Counted from the first letter of the stretch, positions 43,074 to 54,955 are shown. The stretch is DNA of 64,000 nucleotides from Phylloscopus collybita (GCA_027886175.1 JAJNNQ010000075.1:1963001-2027000), one strand, 5' to 3'. The notes: generated by a model not told the origin, from the sequence alone. Translations and numbers: made by a program.

Positions 43074-43480
43074 CATAGAACCTCAGAATAATTTGGGTTG
43101 GAGGGGACCTTTTTGTTCTAAACTACTGTCGTGGTCAGGGACACCATTCCATGATGCCAGGTTGTTCCAAGCCCCATTCAACCTGGCCTTGTGCACTTTC
43201 AGGGATGAGGCAGCCACAGCTTCTCTGGGAAATCTGTGCCAGTGCCTCACCAGCCTCACAGGGAGGAATTTCTTCTTAATAACTAATCTAAACACACTCT
43301 CTTTCAATTTAATTAATTTCCCCTGTGTCCTATCACTTCATGCCCTTGTGAAAAGTCCCTCTCCACCCTTCCTGTAGGCCCATTTTAGGTACTGGGAGGG
43401 GCGCTAAGGAACCTTCTCTTCTTCATGCTGATCAGTCCCAACTGTCTCAGACTGTATGCATAGGAGAGGTGTTCCTAACA
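43074..43480 (-). mobile_element. CR1 3' region, antisense
   Basis: 'TTCATAGAACCTCAGAATAA' starts the copy. 'TTCAGGGATGAGGCAGCCAC', 'GGGAGGAATTTCTTCTTAAT', 'CCTATCACTTCATGCCCTTG' and 'GCATAGGAGAGGTGTTCCT' follow in order. Well preserved. Confidence 0.92.
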
Positions 43481-45114
43481 TTATTATTTCCCTTGATTTT
43501 CAGCCTGATAGTTATGGTTTAGGATTTTTAAAATCTATTTTCTGTTTTCTCTGATTTATTTAAGCTAACAGCTTCAAGTTACAGGAGCAGCTGAAAAGGC
43601 AGGAGAATGGGACCAGTAAAAGGGAAGTTCAGCACAGACCTCTGATGTTTCTTGTATCACTGTCATTCTTTGTGATGATCATCACCATGTTGCTGGGAAA
43701 GGCTGAAAAAGTGGCATCTGTTGCTCCACAGCCATGGGACCATTTTGTATAAACATATAAGAAAACTACAGGATGAGTGTCTGGAGGCAATGCCATGGGA
43801 ACAAGTAGTAAAGGCTTCTCTCTCAGCTCAAGAAGATCTCTTTCCTGGAGGGGAATGTCAAGAAATGCATCTCCTGTGACTTCTGCATCCCTTGTGACAC
43901 AGCATCTCTCTTGACTTTTGGTAGCCTATTTGTGGAAGTATTCAGAGAACATATTCTCCTACATATTCTCCCATCTGTCTTTTTCCCAAACTCACTGGCC
44001 TTGGTGAATGCTTAAGAATAGATGTGCTTTCTGCGTTATGTTGAGAAGGCAGTTAAGAATTTATTTTTTGACCTTTCTGTGTTTAGATGATAATATTTTT
44101 AGTATCTTCTATGATGGCTGCTTCTGAGTCGATTTGGACTCTCTTCTCCCATTTAAATGCAGAGGAGAAAACTTGATCAGTGTCTTAATCCTAAAGATAT
44201 TTTGGGTTGTTCTACCACCTGGGCCAGGCTGTGCAAGAACCCTTTTCATGGCTCTTAATTGTTTTACATCATTCATAAAACTCTTTTTTGGGAATTGATG
44301 AACTGTGCTTGTAGCATTTACCAGTTCCCAAGACTGTGCAGTTGCTTGGCTGTACAGACCCTGAATAAACATGCAAAAAAAGGGAGCCCAAAATATCATT
44401 CTACCACTAAAAAAGTGTGAAATGGGAAAGAAGGAATTGTTTCTCCATGTAAACTTTTTAATTTTTTTTCCCCTTCGCATCAGTGGATTTTTCTTCTGTT
44501 TGCCACTTACCTCATCTTGAGCTTGCAGGCAGATGACTCTGGATGGTCTTTTCTTTTCTGAAGAAAAGGGATAATACAGGCGAGAACATCTCAAATGATC
44601 TTAAGATTGTGAGATACGGAAAAAAACTTTTTGTAAAATGACATCTGTTGGGGATGTGATGTATCTCTTGATTTCAGTGTAATTAAACCCCACTCAGCTG
44701 TGTAACTTTTGACATGGATTGGCATCTGCTTCTCTGAAGGCTTAATGGTGCCTTTAATTATAAGTAGTCTAGGAATTGCCTAGAGAGCCACAGGCTTCAT
44801 TTAGTTCAAGAATCTCTCTTTTGGATGGTGATCAGTAATAATGTGCTCAAAAGAAAAGCAAGAAATGTCCCAATCTGTAAATGTGGTGATGAATCCTCCC
44901 TGGCTTTCTCCTGATGGTAAATCATTAAGCCTTGGGCGTTTCATGCATTTCATATTGCAGCTTTGGCTGGCTGGTCTTGTTATGTGCTTCCCTGTGCCTT
45001 TGGATCCTGGAGTCCTTGGCCTCTAAAACCTGTGCTATATGTCAATTATTCAAAAAATCCACTTATCTCTTGAGTATTTCTTGAGTTCTTTTTTTTCTTG
45101 AGGGAGATTTCCTG
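43481..45114. other. Presumed intronic DNA
   Basis: The longest frame is 161 codons on the minus strand (44,109-44,594), with a basic, low-information composition and no recognisable domain. Confidence 0.35.
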
Positions 45115-45250
45115 GTGTGGTGTTTTGGGGTTTTTTTGTGTGTTTTTTTTTTTTGTTCTTGTTGTTGGTTTTTGTTTATTTGTTTGTTTGTTTGTGGGTT
45201 TGTTTTTTTGTTGTTGGTTTTGTTTTGTTTTGTTCTGTTTTGTTTTTTAG
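45115..45250. repeat. T/G-rich low-complexity tract
   Basis: Irregular GTTT, TTTTG and TTG units with an 11-base T-run. The Phe/Val/Cys-rich plus-strand frame across it is its translation. Confidence 0.9.
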
Positions 45251-45481
45251 TATGTGGTAGGAAGCTGAGAAATTTTTCTCTAAATTGTTCCTTGTTGAGG
45301 CTTTATCTGCTGTATTTGGTGCCAGTTTCCAAATCAAACTCACTCCATAAGTGTGTCTCCTTTGTTCTCCCCAGTCTCCATGGGGCAAGAAGCATTTCAG
45401 GACTTAATTTCTCAACATTTTCTGAACTCTTTCTCTAATAAAAAGATTAAGACTCAAATGACATTGCACCACCAATTTTCC

Positions 45482-45668
45482 TAGAATTCTACACTGGTTT
45501 GAGTTGGAAGGAACCTAAGGATCACCTATTTCCAAAGCCCCTGCACCTTCCAGGTTGCTCCAAGCCCCATCCAATCCGGCCTGGGACACTTCCAGGGATG
45601 GGGCAGCCACAGCTTCTCTGGGCAACCTGTGCCAGGGCCTCACCCCCTGTCTAAGTGGTGAATTTTAT
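45482..45668 (-). mobile_element. CR1 3'-end fragment, antisense
   Basis: 'CTAGAATTCTACACTGGTTT', 'GAGTTGGAAGGAACCTAAGG', 'CTTCCAGGGATGGGGCAGCC' and 'GGCAACCTGTGCCAGGGCCT'. About 25 bases around 'GGGCAGGGACACC' are deleted. Confidence 0.9.
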
Positions 45669-46058
45669 GTTATAGTGATCTATAATAATTATATTTTACT
45701 TTGAAATAATCTTGATATCATTCTGTCTTCTTTGTTATGCATCCCACTGCTCATCTGAAAGGATTAGCCTTGGGCAAAGTTTCCTTTTGAGGTCCCAGTG
45801 GTGACATCCAGCTCCTTTCATTGACTTCTGTTGGGAGTATGCCTGCTGCAACACTTCCTCTCCATTTTCATTTTCCATTTATTTGGCCTGGTGTACATAA
45901 TTTTAAGCCATATTGAAGTAAAATTTCTGAATAAGAGAAAAAAAAAATCAACTTGCGTGCTCAAGAGGACAGCGAGTTGGAATTTTGGGGACCATGAGCT
46001 GCTGTGAGGGTCTTAAGGTGTCATCCCCTTTCTTTGCCCATCAGTTGACGTCCCCCAT
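45669..46058. other. Unique presumed intronic DNA
   Basis: AT-rich with an A-run at 45,941-45,949. Nothing else was recognised. Confidence 0.35.
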
Positions 46059-46160
46059 GATCACAGAATGGTTTGGGTTGGAAGGGGCCTTAAAGGAGAT
46101 CCAGATCCAAACCCCTACCATGGGCAGAGACACCTCCCCCAGACCAGATTGCTTATCTTG
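46059..46160 (-). mobile_element. Short CR1 3' end, antisense
   Basis: 'GATCACAGAATGGTTTGGGT', 'TGGAAGGGGCCTTAAAGGAG' and 'TACCATGGGCAGAGACACC'. Breaks off at 'CAGACCAGATTGCTTA'. Confidence 0.88.
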
Positions 46161-47874
46161 GTTGTGTTTGTTTTTGTGGTCAGGCTCAGACAATGACAAC
46201 AGCAGCCCCAAAGGACTTCAGGAGGTTCCTGGAGACCTGGCTCCTTCCATGGTCAGTGGAGCACCTTTGGGAGGCTCTGGGCTCTCTTCCCTGGCCGTAG
46301 AGCTGGGTTCATAGACACAACACCTCGGTTACATGGGTGAACTTGGCTTTTTCTGCCTTCCCTGTTCTCTAACACATTCAGGGAGTTTAAATTGAATCCA
46401 TGTTAGTGTTTACTGCTTTCAGATGTGCTCACTCAGCGCTCTGGCTGCTGTTCATACCCCTGCAAGACTCTTCTTGCACATCCCAGTCCTTTGAACGATC
46501 GGAAAATCTTTGACAAAGTATTTAATTAGCTGTGTTACAGCCTTGCTGCCTGGACTTGGCAGTATTTGTGATTCTGCTTGTGTTTGCTTCCTCCTTAAGT
46601 CATGACTGGAAAAAAAGACAGCCATGATTCCCAGTCAAAACTCACTGGACCTGAGATCCCTCTGAGCTCATGCTTCACCCAGGGAGCTGTTTCGAGCTTT
46701 CATCTCTACTGTTCATGGCGTTTTTTTCCAAGTTAGAGAAACAAAGGTGAAATTTTTCTACCATTGGAAGCCCTAAAATCAGAGGCATTAACTGCATTCA
46801 AAGTTAGGACTTGGGGCAGGTTGCCATCATTTTAAACCCTGTGTATTTAATTCCTTTGCAGAAAGCATCCCCTTGGTACAACTCCCAGCCCAGATCCGGC
46901 CTGGAAGGTGCAACACCAACTGCTAAGGTCATCTTTCCGCTTTGGGACAAATGTTGGGATGATCACCTGAAGGATCCTCCTGTTTCTTTGGTGCCTTCTA
47001 CTTTGATCTGGGAACACTTTTTTTAATCCAGCCTCCTGGCATCTTTGCAAGGAAGGGAGGTATTGAGAGAAAATAATTTACAGGGCCTGGTGGCATGGTG
47101 CCATTTTGTTACAGTGTAATCACGCTTGAAATATTCAATAGGACATCATTCTGGAGTTAATGGGGGAGATTGTTGTTGGATTATATCCCATGTGATTTTT
47201 CTTTCTGTGTGTGTAGAGTTTTCTTGCTGCAAATGAGATAAATAAAGGATTATATCTACATTCTTAATAGCTGGTATCAGAAGTGAAGCGCTTCCAATAA
47301 AGTATTCCTATATTTTCTTCCCACATAAGACCATTTTTTACACTTTTATGTCCTTCTATTTTTTTACCCTCTTTAAATAATCTTAAAATCAGGTTAGAAA
47401 TTGTTTCCCTTTGCCCAAACTCTGGGTAAAACATCTCTTCACAAAAATAGCAGAATGATGTTGCATTTTATTTGTTATAGGATGAAAAATAGTGAGTTTG
47501 AGGTGAACAGAAGAGTGAAGTTCCTTGAGAAGATGGAAATGGCATTTTCTCTTTTCTTATGTTTTGGTGGTTGTTTTCAGATCTGCAGCAGTGACCTGGT
47601 GATGCTGTGCAGGTGCTGCAGCTGCTGGAGGGACAAAAGAGAGAGGGCTGTAAGAGCATCAGCAGAGTATTTCTGGGTGTCAGGAGGCTACAGGATTCAT
47701 CTTCCCATCAAAGCAGGGCTGAGAGAAATTGAGGCCCTTTAGAGAACCATTTCAGGTGATTTTCAGTATCAGGCTGGAAAAATCAAAATGTTCTTCTATA
47801 TAGATGAGATAAAATAAAGGTAATTCAAGGGAGTTTGAATCTCTCTGTTTTTCTCAGAGACTTTCAGCAGATAT
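46161..47874. other. Presumed intronic DNA
   Basis: A pyrimidine-rich acceptor-like 'AATTCCTTTGCAG' at 46,849-46,861 precedes an open stretch but no good donor follows. The 113-codon frame at 47,401-47,742 has a Cys-rich patch (near 47,606-47,635) but no recognisable domain. Confidence 0.35.
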
Positions 47875-47992
47875 TGGGATCCCAGAATGGTTTGGGTTGG
47901 AAGGGACATTCAAGACCATCCAGTTCCAACCCCCTGTCGTGGGCAGGTTCAGGACCAGGTTACTCAAAGCCCTGCCCAACCTGGTCTGTTTT
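47875..47992 (-). mobile_element. Short CR1 3' end, antisense
   Basis: 'GGATCCCAGAATGGTTTGGG', 'TTCAAGACCATCCAGTTCCA' and 'CAGGTTACTCAAAGCCCTGC'. Confidence 0.9.
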
Positions 47993-49095
47993 AAAATCTG
48001 CTGCTCTTCATGGTTTTTTTGTTTTCTTTTTTATGGACTACAGCACCCACTGCCCTGTTACTCTTAGATTTAGCATTGGCGACAGTTTCTTGTTTGGTGT
48101 GTTGTTCCTTGTCCTATTTTCTAGAGAAGAAAGTATTCTTGACAGTCACAAAGGACACTGGAGTAGATAAAGTGTTATTGTATGGTAATTAGTGCACTCC
48201 AAAGTTACGGGGAACCTTTGATCAGTCCTCTGCATGATTATCTTAACATCATGAAGGCTGATAATGTAAATGGAGATTTCAAGCTTGACCTGATTCATAA
48301 ATAGGATAAGTTAAAATGATGAACGTGATTGAGTTATTTGCTGCAGCTGCTTCCAGGGCTGGATTGATTTGAATTTCTGCTGACAAGGCGTTGAGACCTC
48401 TGGGAAGGACATCCCTGAGTTTATTAGCAGAGTGCTGGGGAAGGAGGAGTTTTGGGGAGGTGGATGAGTGGTGGGCTGGCTGGGCCCTGAAGCCTTGGGC
48501 TGAGAGTGAAATCTTCTGCAATAATTCGCTCTGCTGGTTTTAGTAAAAAAAAAATTAATGTAATAATTTTAATTGAATGGTGTGTTCCTGGTACTGCCAC
48601 TGCAGTCAGTGCATCTCAGTGATGGTTCTTGTTTTGCCTGGTACTGTGGGCTCCTGGTTGTTGCTGGTTTGGAGTTTGGGCATTTAAACAAATTCTGACT
48701 TGTTGGTCAGGGATTCTGTTTGGGTTATTTGTATGTTCTCGTAAAAAGCTTGTGCTGGTAAAAGATTCTCCATTCCATATGGAGATTTTGTCTCAGAAAT
48801 TGTGAAATCAGTGGGGTGCAGGACCCAAACTAGATCCATGCTTTGAAAATCTCTCTTCTCCAGCATCTCAGTTGCTTATTTGAACATCAGACTCAAATTG
48901 GTTTTTCTTCCTCTGTCTTAAGATTTCACCTGTGTATAATTTCCATCAGAGTTTAAATTAGGTCTGAAACCTTTGACATCACAGACAATTCTGGTTGTGA
49001 ATCTGTCTATAGGGTTTCTTACCTGCTGGCTCTTGATGAGGACATCTCAGTGGTGTCACTCTTGCACTTCCCACTGAAGACTTCAGGCAAAAAAT
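47993..49095. other. Unique presumed intronic DNA
   Basis: Nothing recognised. Confidence 0.35.
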
Positions 49096-49420
49096 CATGG
49101 GTTCAGCCTGGAGAAGAGAATGATCAAGGGAGACCTTAGAGCCCCTTCCAGAGCCTAAAGGAGCTCCAAGAGAGCTGGAGAGGGACTTTGGATAAGGCAT
49201 AGAGTGACAGGGCAAGGGAGAATGGCTTCAAACTGACAGATGGGAATAAATTTTTCCCAGTGAGGATGGTAAGGCCCTGGCACAGGTTGCCCAGAGCAGC
49301 TGTGGGTGCCCCATCCCTGGAAGTGTTCAAGGCCAGGTTGGAGGGGGCTTGGAGCAACCTGGGACAGTGGAAGGTGTCCTTGCCCATGGCAGAGGGTGGA
49401 ACTGGATGATCTTGATCCTC
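49096..49420 (+). mobile_element. CR1 3' region, sense, tail lost
   Basis: 'TTCAGCCTGGAGAAGAGAAT', 'AGAGAGCTGGAGAGGGACTT', 'GGCACAGGTTGCCCAGAGCA', 'GGAAGTGTTCAAGGCCAGGT' and 'GAACTGGATGATCTTGATCC'. The final 'GGTCCCTTCCAACCC..' tail is missing. Confidence 0.92.
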
Positions 49421-50785
49421 ACCCTTCTCCATATCCTGGGTATGAGCAGGGAGCTGGCTGTGTGCTCTTCTGTGCTCTCACATCTCCAGCTGAGATGTGT
49501 TTGCTCTCTTAATATTCATCCCCATCCACATATCTCATCTACCAACTTTCCTTTACTTAACCTGCAAAGATTTAAGGCACTTAATGGCTGGAGGCTTTGG
49601 CAACATGAATTGAAAACCTTTTATAAATCTCAGTTGTTTGGTGGTCTTCACCTCACTGTGTGAAGGAAGAAAGCAACTGCATCTCCTCCTCCTGCTGTTT
49701 CAGGGCTCTGTCCTTGTGTTAAATCCTCCTTCTTACTGTGTTTCCTCTGTAAATCCTGCAGGTTGTAACAGTCTCCTAAATCTTACAAATTGCTGTAGAA
49801 AGTGTCTTCTGTGTTTACTTGTTTGTTAGTTTTAAGAGAGTAGTTTGTATTTGACCAGCTTTATGTAACTCTGCATATATATATATATATTTATATAATA
49901 TTTAATTCCTTGCACAAATCTCTCTCTCTATATATATATATTTAGTTCTAAAAAGCTGGGTAAACCTCCTCAACCTGTTGTGAAGTGATGCCTTATTTTC
50001 ATGCGAGTCAATATCTAGCAGTGTACAGTAGGTGACCCCACAGAGGCACTGCAATACCTGTTCCCATTTCTGCACCTCATTTTACGGCGCCCAAAATCAT
50101 CTGATTGTCTTTAACTTCTTCCTCATCCCAGAAAACCTGGTCTTGGCCAATGCAGCAACTCAGGTGATGTGCACTGATTTGAAAAAAAAAATAAATAAAT
50201 AAAGTTTTCCTGGTGCTTTAGCTTTGGGAAGGGGATTTTAGTGCATCTGCATTTCTACAGGCATCTGAATTACAGCCCCATTTTTTATTTTGCTTTTTTT
50301 TTTCCTCTAAGTTTTTCTCCAGCACTGCTGCTTTTTATGGGACTTTTAAAAAACAAAAATAGTGAATTTTTTCCTACTCAAAAATCAGTGTCTGATGCTG
50401 GGCAGGGCTTTTACAAATGCTGTGCAGCGCTGCTGCTGGGAACAGCCTCCCATAGCAACCTTCAGCTCGAAAGCTAAAATTGCATCACCCCGTACAACAG
50501 CTTTATTATTAGATTGGCATGTGAACCCTTTGGAAGGGGTCTAGGTGGCAGCAAAAAAGTTCCCCTAGATTCTGTATTTGGGAGGTTTTTAATTTATTTT
50601 AGATTTTGTGGGGGCTTTTGTCACTCTTTGGTTTTGCTTTTGTTTATTTTTTTTTTCTGGTTTAAATTTCCTTCCTCTCAGAATAAATGTTAGAAAAGTG
50701 AGAGACACCACTGTAGGGAAGGTAGAAGATCTTTGCCATGGGGAATGACGCATGGTCGTGGCTGTCACCAGAGCAATTTCAGGGA
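49421..50785. other. Presumed intronic DNA with AT microsatellites
   Basis: Contains the AT tracts at 49,874-49,944 and an (AAAT)n run near 50,180-50,202. No gene. Confidence 0.35.
49874..49944. repeat. Paired AT microsatellites with CT stretch
   Basis: (AT)n at about 49,875-49,901 and CTCTCTCT(AT)n at about 49,920-49,942, separated by AT-rich DNA. Confidence 0.9.
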
Positions 50786-51020
50786 AAAATTGAATCAGGG
50801 AATGATTTGGGTTGGAAGGGACCTTAAAAATCACCTGATTCCAACCCCTGCCATGGGCAGGGACACCTCCCACTATCCCAGGTTGCTCCAAGCTCTGTCC
50901 AACCTGGCCTTGGACACTTCCAGGGATGAGGCAGCCACAGCTTCTATGGGCAACCTGTGCCAGGGCCTCCCCAACCTCACAGGGAGGATTTTCTTCCCTA
51001 ATATCTATTTTTCCTAATAT
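50786..51020 (-). mobile_element. CR1 3' region, antisense
   Basis: 'GAATCAGGGAATGATTTGGG', 'CTGCCATGGGCAGGGACACC', 'CTTCCAGGGATGAGGCAGCC' and 'CCTCACAGGGAGGATTTTCT'. A short 'CTAATATCT' repeat occurs at its right end. Confidence 0.92.
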
Positions 51021-51397
51021 CTCTTTCGTGTTTTCTACTTCTGTGTATGGACTAGGTAGGATTCCTTGCTGGAAAGGTGGCAGTGGTGGATTTGGGCTCA
51101 GGTTGTGCTTTTTTTTGGGATTTGTGTTTATTGCAGTGACATGTGCGCCCTTTCTGTTGTTCCACTTTGCAGACTCGTGTCACAACTCCGTGCTGCCTTT
51201 GCTTCCTCCAGACTTGTGGTGGGATGGCTCAAAGGACCTGGAGAGCCAGGAGCAACTCCTGACAGTAGTTGGGGGATTAAATCAGGATGTTCCAGATCCG
51301 GTCTGAAATAAGGCTGATGATGGGAGGATTTGTCTCCTGAGCTTTTCATTGAGCTTGGCACATCTGATCTGATGGATTGGACAGACTCTTCCTCTCC
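51021..51397. other. Unique presumed intronic DNA
   Basis: Overlapping frames of 80-126 codons on the plus strand start in the CR1 copy to the left. No recognisable domain. Confidence 0.35.
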
Positions 51398-51536
51398 ACT
51401 GGAAATCTGGATTGGGTGGAGCTTGGAGCAGCCTGGTCTAGTGAAAGGTGTCCTGCCCACAGCAGGCGAGTTGGAGCCAGTTGATCTGTAAGGTCCCTTT
51501 CCACAAAAACCCTTCTGTGTTTTTGTGATTCTCAGG
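51398..51536 (+). mobile_element. CR1 3' end followed by poly(A), sense
   Basis: 'TGGAGCTTGGAGCAGCCTGG', 'AGTTGGAGCCAGTTGATCTG', 'AAGGTCCCTTTCCACAAAAA' and a tail 'TTTTTGTGATTCTCAGG', running straight into a 39-base A-run. Confidence 0.88.

Positions 51537-51575
<39 letters not shown>
51537..51575. repeat. Poly(A) tract of 39 bases
   Basis: Uninterrupted As directly after the CR1 tail. It is the longest homopolymer in the window. Confidence 0.98.
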
Positions 51576-51576
<1 letters not shown>

Positions 51577-53009
51577 CAGAGTAATTGCACATGTGTGGCT
51601 TACTCTGAGCTGGAGGCTGCTGGGGCTTCTCTGGCTGCCAGGGTAAGAGCCATGAAATGCCATGTGCTGTTGATGATACCAACTGATACCCCAATCATAT
51701 TTCACTGGTGCAGGGATAGCCACATCCACACTTTTGAGCCACTGAGTACATGGCAGGAGCTGCATCACTCCTATTTCCTGCTTGAGTTCGGAGTTTCTCA
51801 TCCCATGCTCTTCTGGGGAGGAAGAAACCTCAGTGGAGGAGAGGGGGTGGTTTTCTGTGCTGGCTGAAAGAGAGGAGACAGCCAGGCTTAGACCCTGGGA
51901 AAGCTCTGGTGATAGAAAAAAGGGTTTGGGGTCCATGTGAGGAGTTGCCTCTCTTTATCTGCAATTCCTTCAAAAGCTTTTCAAGCTTTTCTAACAGGCT
52001 TCGTGAGTGTCTCCATCCTCCATTTAAATCCTGTTCCTTCCCATCCCTTTGCACTTCATAGAGAAGCAAGAAGTGACTCATTACACAGCCTACAAGGAAG
52101 CCTTAATGAATAAATGCATTTAAGAAAAAGAAGAAGAGGAAAAATAGAATTCTGTCTGGGTCAGACTGGTGCTTTTGCTGTCTTGAACTCTGAAAGAATA
52201 AGTTAGGCTGCTTCTTTTTATTTGCTTTTAATTAATTGAGTCACTTTTTGTGCTGTTGTTAAGACTAATAGGACTTTGTTGGGACTAGAGCTGTGGGTTT
52301 GTGGGTTGGTTTTTCTATTTTGGGGTTTATTTGGTCTTAATTTGCTTGAAGCATCAAGAGCAAAATTCACAAATCTCCCAAGCTTATTCTTTTCCCCTTC
52401 CCCTTCTTTCTCCTTCAAACCTTGTTGCTGGCAACATCACATGGGGAGAAGAGCAGTGAAGTGCCTTGTGGTGCTTTCTGCTCATCTTTGGCACTAATTG
52501 GAGCACAATGCTGTCTTCTGAGGCACCTGCAGTGTTTTGGAGGTTGGTGGGCTCCCCTTGCCTTGCACAGGAGCTGTGCTTTCCTGCCAAGTCCCTGAAA
52601 CAATTCACTTTATTTACCTTTCTTCCTTTGCTGCTCCGATGGAAAAAAAAAAAAAAAAAAAAAAAAAGAACCTTGGTGACACTTCTCGCTTTTTCTCCAG
52701 CAATAAAATCACCAGACAGGCCTGCAGTTTTAAAGCTAGAACTTTTGTATCCCCTTTCTTGCTTCTAAATGCTCTGTTCAGGCTGGAGTCTCTGTTCAGG
52801 ACTCCTGAACAGAGCAGGATACAATATACATATGTATTTATATATGTCCTGCATTGCATGAATAAAAAAAAATAGATTAAAAATGTATAAAACGTATGTA
52901 ATTCGTTAATTTAATGCATGAATTTTGGAGTAGTTGGGAAGAATAGAGGCAATTGGCTGGGTCTGGTGGTTATAACTGGGAATTGCACTTGTTTTTATTT
53001 AAAGGTGAT
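51576..53009. other. Presumed intronic DNA
   Basis: Contains a 25-base A-run (52,643-52,667). Frames over 100 codons here read through homopolymers (Lys or Phe runs) and are not genes. Confidence 0.35.
52643..52667. repeat. Poly(A) tract of 25 bases
   Basis: Uninterrupted As. No retrotransposon sequence was recognised immediately upstream. Confidence 0.95.
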
Positions 53010-53108
53010 TAAAAATGTCTCTGCCCATGGCAGAGGGGTTGGAGCAAAATGATCTTTAAGGTCCTTTCCAACCTAAGCCAGTCTGTGATTCCATGGTTCT
53101 GTGATCCT
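53010..53108 (+). mobile_element. CR1 3' tail fragment, sense
   Basis: 'GTCTCTGCCCATGGCAGAGG', 'TCTTTAAGGTCCTTTCCAAC' and a three-unit tail 'TCTGTGATTCCATGGTTCTG' ending in TGATCC. Confidence 0.9.
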
Positions 53109-53209
53109 TAATTTTGAAGATTCTACTTGAATTCAAAAGCTCATTAGTGCTCCTCTTCTCCATGAGCTCAAAGTCTGTTTTTTTTTTTTTTTTAATTTTT
53201 ATTGTTTAA

Positions 53210-53480
53210 ATACAGCAAAGAAATGTTTTCAAAGGGAGCGAAGAGGGTGAGAAAGAAGTGTGGGTGCTCCTCGGAGATCGAGCCGATCCATTTTTGTCTT
53301 GTTATATATCATTTTAACTTAATGCTGTTATATTATTTCAGCTGTGCTTGTTTTTCAGATTGGGTGCAGATATGAAGTTGCTATAACAACATGATGATTC
53401 ATACAATGGGAGCAACAATCTGCCTGGATTTATTTTTCCATCATGACGACTTAGATGTTTTTAGTGGGGATTTCTGTCTA
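53210..53480. other. Candidate conserved noncoding element
   Basis: A unique block with retained CpGs in 'GCTCCTCGGAGATCGAGCCG' (about 53,268-53,287), followed by AT-rich cores and two acceptor-like stretches (TTATTTCAG at about 53,341, TTTTTCAG at about 53,358). No convincing open frame follows them. Confidence 0.25.
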
Positions 53481-53928
53481 TTTTCAGATAGGCCACGCCA
53501 TTATCTCTCTGCAGTGATTTTTGTTGGGTTACCTGGACTTGAGGTGGTAACACCTGAGCTTGTGTAACAGACCCAGAGGTCTTAAAGCACTTGCCAAAGG
53601 TCAGTGCTGCGGTGCAAGATTTAGGGTGGGAGATGGAGGCACGGAAATGGGGGGGTGGTCCAGGCAGCTTCAGCATGTCAGGTGTGCAAACACAGCCCCT
53701 GGCACCTTGCACCTGTGCTCAGGTGGTTTTCCATCTCACATCCTGCAGTGATAGAGTTGCCAAACTGATGATTTCGGAAAGCCTCCTGATCCTGTTGTTT
53801 AGAAAGAGAAGCATGAGTTAAGATGTTTTGAATTTCTCCTGGAAACATCTTGTCAATGTTTCTGTTACCACCTAAAGGTCCTCTAGAATCACTGAGGAGT
53901 TCAGGGGTAGATCCAAAAATCATTAATG
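53481..53928. other. Unique presumed intronic DNA
   Basis: Nothing recognised. Confidence 0.35.
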
Positions 53929-54340
53929 AAATCACAGACTGATTTGGGTTGGACGGGACCTTAAAGATCATCCAGTGCCACCCCCTGGCATGGGCAGGGA
54001 CACCTCCCACTATCCCAGATTGCTCCAAGCCCTGTTCAGCCTTGGACACTTCCAGAGATAGAGCAGTCACAGCTTCTCTGGGCAACCTGTGCCAGGGCCT
54101 CACCACACTCATCGTAGAGAATTCCTTCCTAAATCTAATCTAAATCTCTCTGCTTTCAGTTTAAATCCATTGCCCCTTGTCCTGTCACTCAATGCCTTTG
54201 TCCAAAGTTTTTCTCCAGCTCTCTTGGACTTCCTCTAGGACTGGAAGGGGCTCTAAGGTCTGCTTGGAGCCTTCTCTTCTCCAGGCTGAACAATATCCAT
54301 TCTCTCATTCTGTATTTGTAGCAGAGATGCTCCAGAAGAT
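53929..54340 (-). mobile_element. CR1 3' region, antisense
   Basis: 'AATCACAGACTGATTTGGG' through 'CTGGCATGGGCAGGGACACC', 'CTAAATCTAATCTAAATCTC', 'CCTTGTCCTGTCACTCAATG' and 'TTCTCTTCTCCAGGCTGAAC'. A well-preserved 400-base copy. Confidence 0.92.
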
Positions 54341-54707
54341 TTAATTATTAAATCTGTTTCTTTTAAATTTTTTTTTTTAATTGCAGTCTGCAGTAACAGA
54401 AATGCTTTATTTAGGTTTTCTAATAGAAAAAAAATACCTAGAATTAGGGACGTTTGATTTTTCTGTGAAAGATGACAAATTATATAGAAAGATCTACTTC
54501 CTGCCAATTTCACATTGCTTCTCCTTTGAAAGAGCAGTTGTGATGGGAAGTGCTTCAAGGTACCTCCTGACACTTTGTCAGCTTCTCAGTTCTGAACCTT
54601 GAGCGATGGAAATAAATGCCTTGAGCTTCCAGAAGCCTCACACTGAGAGCTTTCTCCTTTTCTCCCTCCTCTCTCTTTTCTGCACTGATGTTGGGAGTTT
54701 CAGGTAA
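54341..54707. other. Unique presumed intronic DNA
   Basis: A T-rich tract ending in TTGCAG (about 54,381-54,386) is acceptor-like and is followed by a 73-codon open stretch. No consensus donor or recognisable protein supports an exon. Confidence 0.3.
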
Positions 54708-54955
54708 CACAGAGAATCACAGAATCATGGAATGGTCTGGGTGGAAAGCCTTTAAAGGTCATCTTGTTCTGACCCTACTGCCATGAGTGGAGACACCTTC
54801 CACTACCCCAGGTTGCTCCAAGCCCTGTCCAACCCGGCCCTGAGCACTTCCAGGGATGGGAGATCCACAACCTCTCTGTTGCCAGGGTCTCACCACACTT
54901 ATAGTAAAGAATTTCTTTTCAATATTTGATCTAAATCTGCCTTCATTTACTCTTT
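54708..54955 (-). mobile_element. CR1 3' region, antisense
   Basis: 'AGAATCACAGAATCATGGAA', 'CTGCCATGAGTGGAGACACC', 'CACTTCCAGGGATGGGAGAT' and 'TAAAGAATTTCTTTTCAATA'. About 25 bases around 'TGGGCAACCTGTG' are deleted. Confidence 0.9.

Noticed and set aside
44109..44594. 161-codon minus-strand frame as a gene
   Set aside because: Basic, low-information composition, no domain, no splice or promoter context.
51128..51694. 188-codon minus-strand frame as a gene
   Set aside because: It reads a poly(Phe) run from the 39-base poly(A) tract and an antisense CR1 tail.
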